Assembly (NCBI RefSeq): GCF_004402695.1
Contig: NZ_SOFL01000022.1
Coordinates: 366-64,365, forward strand
Source of the DNA: Cryobacterium adonitolivorans
GTDB taxonomy: Bacteria; Actinomycetota; Actinomycetes; Actinomycetales; Microbacteriaceae
DNA: 64,000 nucleotides
Direction: 5' to 3'
The notes under the pieces were generated by a model that saw only the letters and a program-made list of their open reading frames with translations, ran no database searches and was not told the DNA's origin. The translations under genes were made by a program, and so were the position numbers. Below, one piece after another: positions 60,967-64,000 of this stretch. Within the stretch, counting starts at the first letter, position 1. Every line of letters starts with the position of its first letter.

Positions 60967-60972
60967 TACGAT
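60967..60972 (+). promoter_or_regulatory. -10 box TACGAT of the NUDIX gene, 6 nt before ATG (leaderless candidate)
   Basis: TACGAT, gaaatc, ATG 60979. Confidence 0.5.
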
Positions 60973-60978
60973 GAAATC

Positions 60979-61455
60979 ATGACCGACCTGCCCCAGGTGT
61001 GCGTGTGCTACCTCACCCGCCTCTCCGAGACCGGCGAACCCCAGGTGCTGCTCGGCCGTAAGAAGAAGGGCCTGGGCCTGGGCAACATCGTCGGGCTTGG
61101 CGGCAAGCTCGAGCCGGGGGAGTCGGCCCTGGATGCGGCCGTGCGCGAGATCGAAGAAGAGTCCGGCCTGAGCGTGACGGCGGATGCTCTCACCCCGATG
61201 GGCGTGCTCACCTACCTGTTCCCCCATAAGCCCACCTGGAGCCAACGGTCGAACGTCTTCGTCACCGACCGGTTCAGTGGCGTCCCGCGGGAATCCGACG
61301 AACTGAACCCGCAGTGGTTCACGATCGCCCGGCTGCCCGTCGACGAGATGTGGGACGACGCCAGGCACTGGCTGCCCGGTGTGCTGGCCGGCCGGCGCGT
61401 CGAGGCCACATTCACCTTCGGTGAGGACCTCGCCACCGTCGTGACCCGCGACTGA
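60979..61455 (+). CDS. NUDIX hydrolase (8-oxo-dGTP diphosphatase/MutT-like)
   Basis: Encodes 158 aa. VCVCYLTRLSETGEPQVLLG leads into the Nudix box GGKLEPGESALDAAVREIEE then ESGLSV, a complete GX5EX7REUXEEXGU motif. The sequence KKKGLGLGNIVGLGGKLEPG and DELNPQWFTIARLPVDEMWD recall 8-oxo-dGTP diphosphatases of the MTH1 group (GKxNGxGGK; here GLGNIVGLGGK). The role would be nucleotide-pool cleaning; substrate not certain. Leaderless candidate, divergent from mrx1 by 79 nt. Confidence 0.9.
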   Translation: MTDLPQVCVCYLTRLSETGEPQVLLGRKKKGLGLGNIVGLGGKLEPGESALDAAVREIEEESGLSVTADALTPMGVLTYLFPHKPTWSQRSNVFVTDRFSGVPRESDELNPQWFTIARLPVDEMWDDARHWLPGVLAGRRVEATFTFGEDLATVVTRD

Positions 61456-61630
61456 ACTTCAGGCCACCTGTCTACCGGGGGAACCGCGGATGAACCCTCC
61501 CTGAATTGACCTGCCCGCCTGAGGCTGTCAGGATCAACGAGGCCCGGTTTCGAGCCAGCCATCTCTCTGGCGTGCCCGGGTCTGTAGGTTCCCGTCCACG
61601 GTTCGGGTTGAATTACAAAGAAAGACGCCG

Positions 61631-62821
61631 GTGGATTTCACCCTTATCGTCGCGCTGGTCATCGCGCTGGCACTCATCTTCGACTTCACCAACGGATTCC
61701 ACGACACGGCCAACGCCATGGCCACACCGATCGCCACCGGGGCCATGAAGCCCAAGGTCGCCGTCGGCGTCGCAGCCGTGCTCAACCTCGTTGGAGCGTT
61801 CCTGTCCACCGAGGTCGCCAGGACGGTCTCCGGCGGCATCATCAAGGAGGGTGACGGCGGCATCCAGATCACCCCGGAGATGATCTTCGCCGGACTGATC
61901 GGCGCGATCGTCTGGAACCTGATCACCTGGCTGCGCGGCCTCCCGTCCAGTTCCAGCCACGCCCTGTTCGGCGGACTCATCGGTGCCACCGTCATCGGGG
62001 TGGGGGCCCAGGCCGTGGCCTTCGACGTCGTCCTGGCCAAGGTGATCCTGCCCGCGTTGATCGCCCCGATCACCGTCGGCATCGTCGCGTTCCTCGCCAC
62101 TCGCCTCGCCTACGCCATCACCCGTCGCGATGCGGGCAGGCCCGATGGCCGAGGCGGGTTCCGCTACGCACAGATCTTCTCCTCGTCGCTGGTGGCCCTC
62201 TCGCACGGCACCAACGACGCGCAGAAGACCATGGGCGTGATCACCCTGACCCTCATCGCCGGCGGCTACCAGGCCGTGGGCTCGGGGCCCCAGTTCTGGG
62301 TGGTGGCCTGCTGTGCCCTCGCGATCGCGATCGGTACCTACACCGGCGGCTGGCGCATCATCCTCACCATGGGCCGCGGACTCACCGAGATCAAGCCGGC
62401 CCAGGGTTTCGCCGCCGAGACCAGCACCGCCGCGACCATCCTCGCGTCCAGCCACCTCGGTTTCGCCCTGTCCACCACCCAGGTCGCCTCCGGGTCGGTC
62501 ATCGGTTCCGGTCTGGGGCGCCGTGGCTCCACGGTGCGCTGGGGCATGGCCGGCCAGATCGCTCTCGGCTGGTTGCTCACCCTGCCGGCATCCGCCATCA
62601 TGGGTGCCTTCGCGGCGGGCCTGGCGTTGCTCGGTCCGATCGGCATCCTGTTGGACGTCGTCATCGGCACGGTCGTGGTCTACGTGCTCTTCCAATGGTC
62701 CAAGCGCGACAGGATCTCGCACGACAATCTGCACGACATCGATGACGCGGGCCACGTCGTGAAGATCAAGAAGACGCCCCGCAAGCCGTCCCGCAAGGAC
62801 CGAGCGAAGGTTGCACTGTGA
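61631..62821 (+). CDS. pit: Inorganic phosphate transporter, PiT family
   Basis: Encodes 396 aa with about ten membrane helices. The duplicated PiT signatures are seen: N-terminal ALIFDFTNGFHDTANAMATP and C-terminal SSLVALSHGTNDAQKTMGVI, plus LPSSSSHALFGGLIGA. Low-affinity symport of phosphate with a cation. The start is GTG 61631 with aaagaaag upstream. The TGA overlaps the GTG start of the next gene by 4 nt. The 175 nt before the gene contain no other gene. Confidence 0.94.
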   Translation: MDFTLIVALVIALALIFDFTNGFHDTANAMATPIATGAMKPKVAVGVAAVLNLVGAFLSTEVARTVSGGIIKEGDGGIQITPEMIFAGLIGAIVWNLITWLRGLPSSSSHALFGGLIGATVIGVGAQAVAFDVVLAKVILPALIAPITVGIVAFLATRLAYAITRRDAGRPDGRGGFRYAQIFSSSLVALSHGTNDAQKTMGVITLTLIAGGYQAVGSGPQFWVVACCALAIAIGTYTGGWRIILTMGRGLTEIKPAQGFAAETSTAATILASSHLGFALSTTQVASGSVIGSGLGRRGSTVRWGMAGQIALGWLLTLPASAIMGAFAAGLALLGPIGILLDVVIGTVVVYVLFQWSKRDRISHDNLHDIDDAGHVVKIKKTPRKPSRKDRAKVAL

Positions 62822-63150
62822 TCGACTGGGCCGCTTTCCTCGTTGTCGCCGTCGCCGCGCTGGTGTCATCGGCCGTCGTCGTCTCGCTGTACTCGCTGGG
62901 GCTGCGCCTGCTCACCACGGCCGGGCGCATCCCGATGGTGGAACCCGCCGAGTTCACCGGCGCCATCACCGTGCTCAGCCCGGCGCGCGCCGCGAAGGAC
63001 GCCAAGCGCGCCCGCAAGGCCCTCAAGGCCAACCCACTCACCGCCGACCAGAAGCGGCTCGCCCTGTACGCCGGCTACCTCTGCTTCGCGCTGTGCGGAC
63101 TGATCGTGCTCTACGGCGTCTACCTGATCGTCCCCGCGCTGCACCGCTAG
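62818..63150 (+). CDS. Small two-helix membrane protein downstream of pit
   Basis: Encodes 110 aa. Two helices (WAAFLVVAVAALVSSAVVVS and AGYLCFALCGLIVLYGVYLI) flank a charged cytoplasmic loop (ARAAKDAKRARKALKANPLT). Such proteins often follow pit in actinobacteria; the function is unknown, perhaps a transporter accessory (inference). GTG 62818 overlaps the pit stop in GTGA fashion. It ends 11 nt before a palindromic repeat. Confidence 0.85.
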   Translation: MIDWAAFLVVAVAALVSSAVVVSLYSLGLRLLTTAGRIPMVEPAEFTGAITVLSPARAAKDAKRARKALKANPLTADQKRLALYAGYLCFALCGLIVLYGVYLIVPALHR

Positions 63151-63160
63151 CCCTCCCCGT

Positions 63161-63225
63161 CTCGCGAGCTGTGAGTTAAGCACCGAAAAACCCCTCGGGA
63201 TGGTGCTTAGCTCACAGCTCGCGGG
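63161..63225. repeat. Palindromic intergenic repeat, copy 5 (bidirectional terminator-like)
   Basis: Left arm 63163-63184 (cgcgagctgtgagttaagca then cc) and right arm 63202-63223 (ggtgcttagctcacagctcg then cg). It lies between the convergent small membrane gene (63150) and the uracil permease gene (63234). Confidence 0.85.
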
Positions 63226-63233
63226 CCGTGGTG

Positions 63234-64000
63234 CTACGCCGTGCGGCGCACGCGGGCGACCCAGGTCATCGAATGGTAGATCACGATGGCGGCTACCGTG
63301 CCGAGCGCGATGCCATTGAACGTGAGGGTGCCGGCGCTGAAGGTGTAGTCGGCGATACCGATGATCAGCGCGGTCGCGGCGGTGAACTGGTTGACCGGCT
63401 TGCTAAAGTCCACCCGGTTGTCCAGCCAGATCTTCACGCCGATGATGCCGATGAGCCCGTACAGGGCCGTCGTGACGCCGCCGAGCACGCCCGCCGGGAT
63501 GGTGCTGATGACGGCGCCGATCTTGGGGGAGAGGCCCAGCAGCACCGCGGTGATGCCGGCCACCCAGTATGCGGCCGTCGAGTAGATCCGGGTGGCAGCC
63601 ATCACGCCGATGTTCTCGCCGTAGGTAGTGGTGCCAGAGCCGCCGCCGAAGCCGGCCAGCACCGTGGCGAGGCCGTCGGCCAGCAGCGCCCGGCCGGTGA
63701 GCTTGTTGACCTTACTGTCGGTCATCTGCGCGACGCCGCGGATGTGGCCCACGTTCTCGGCGATCAGCACCAGTACCACGGGCAGGAACGCCGGCAGGAT
63801 GGCCCACACTGCAGGGTTCTCGAACGGGTTCGTCGGCAGGGTCAACGGCGGCAGGCCGACCCAGGCGGCGTCACCGACGGCACTGAAGTCGACCTCACCC
63901 TGGATGACGGCGGCGATGTAGCCGACGATGACGCCCAGGAAGATCGACAGCCGGCCGAGGATGCCGCGGAACAGCACGGTGGAGAGGATGACGGCGGCGA
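63234..64000 (-). CDS. Uracil/xanthine permease family protein (NCS2), 5' end beyond the window
   Basis: The 3' part (at least 255 codons) is present; the reading frame is still open at 64000. Features of the NCS2/UraA fold: PVVLVLIAENVGHIRGVAQM with the family's conserved Glu, ADGLATVLAGFGGGSGTTTY then GENIGVMAATRIYSTA, and SPKIGAVISTIPAGVLGGVT. These are proton symporters for uracil or xanthine; GENIG suits UraA-like uracil carriers. The C-terminus ends at ARVRRTA. Confidence 0.88.
   Translation of the reverse strand, partial: AAVILSTVLFRGILGRLSIFLGVIVGYIAAVIQGEVDFSAVGDAAWVGLPPLTLPTNPFENPAVWAILPAFLPVVLVLIAENVGHIRGVAQMTDSKVNKLTGRALLADGLATVLAGFGGGSGTTTYGENIGVMAATRIYSTAAYWVAGITAVLLGLSPKIGAVISTIPAGVLGGVTTALYGLIGIIGVKIWLDNRVDFSKPVNQFTAATALIIGIADYTFSAGTLTFNGIALGTVAAIVIYHSMTWVARVRRTA

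Overview
The window is high-GC DNA from an actinobacterium. It has frequent GTG/TTG starts, genes preceded by a TANNNT box only 6 nt from the start codon, a mycoredoxin, an AdnAB-type helicase-nuclease pair, a 7Fe ferredoxin next to dapC, DUF3117 and DUF3107 proteins, and an efeUOB operon behind an IdeR/DtxR-type box. Codon use and gene content fit a member of the Microbacteriaceae (for example a Cryobacterium relative); the genus is inference. It is a chromosomal core region: I see no insertion sequence, prophage, CRISPR array, tRNA or rRNA.

Layout. 1-5200: tandem glycine riboswitch and the glycine cleavage operon gcvT-gcvH-gcvP. 5200-6440: leftward CPBP membrane protease plus DCC-family thiol protein. 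6640-12140: peptide-type ABC importer (binding lipoprotein, two permeases, fused double ATPase). 12330-14820: typA and a small lipoprotein. 14910-18370: iron-regulated efeU-efeO-efeB (leftward). 18500-25250: a degenerate MshB/PIG-L-like membrane protein, ferredoxin, dapC, a TfoX-like protein, citrate synthase, and divergent dapD/dapE, which makes this a succinylase-type lysine/DAP cluster. 25250-33600: PIG-V-like mannosyltransferase, DUF3117, O-methyltransferase, tatB, an aldehyde dehydrogenase, mrp, DUF1003, a soluble PRC-barrel/MgtE-N/CBS protein and a YflT-like stress protein. 33690-37350: aminopeptidase P, an EEP-family hydrolase, and a PHP phosphoesterase. 37530-52400: DEAD-box helicase, ferritin-like protein, DUF3107, adnA-adnB, a phosphotransferase-like protein, nudC-uvrD2 and an E1/cyclodehydratase-like protein, a gene set resembling the mycobacterial Rv3196-Rv3211 neighbourhood and centred on DNA repair. 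52470-64000: SDR/DUF2867 protein, SGNH-like protein, DUF2207 and a small membrane protein, SNF2 helicase, pfkA, mycoredoxin, NUDIX hydrolase, phosphate transporter with a small partner, and the 3' part of a uracil/xanthine permease.

Structure beyond the genes. (i) A family of imperfect inverted repeats with a shared arm (CGCGARCTGTGAGWWAAGC) sits in four convergent gene ends plus the left edge, and probably acts as bidirectional terminators. (ii) At least twelve genes start exactly 6 nt after a TANNNT hexamer, with mirror-image boxes between dapD and dapE; these are strong candidates for leaderless transcription. (iii) Several proteins have enzyme folds but lack catalytic residues: the MshB-like protein, the phosphotransferase-like protein, the SGNH protein, and AdnA's motor and Fe-S motifs. 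(iv) Two convergent gene pairs around the DNA-repair genes overlap by about 110 nt each. I found no clearly new multi-gene defence or biosynthetic system; the best candidates for undescribed biology are the orphan E1-like protein, the pseudo-enzymes and the repeat family.
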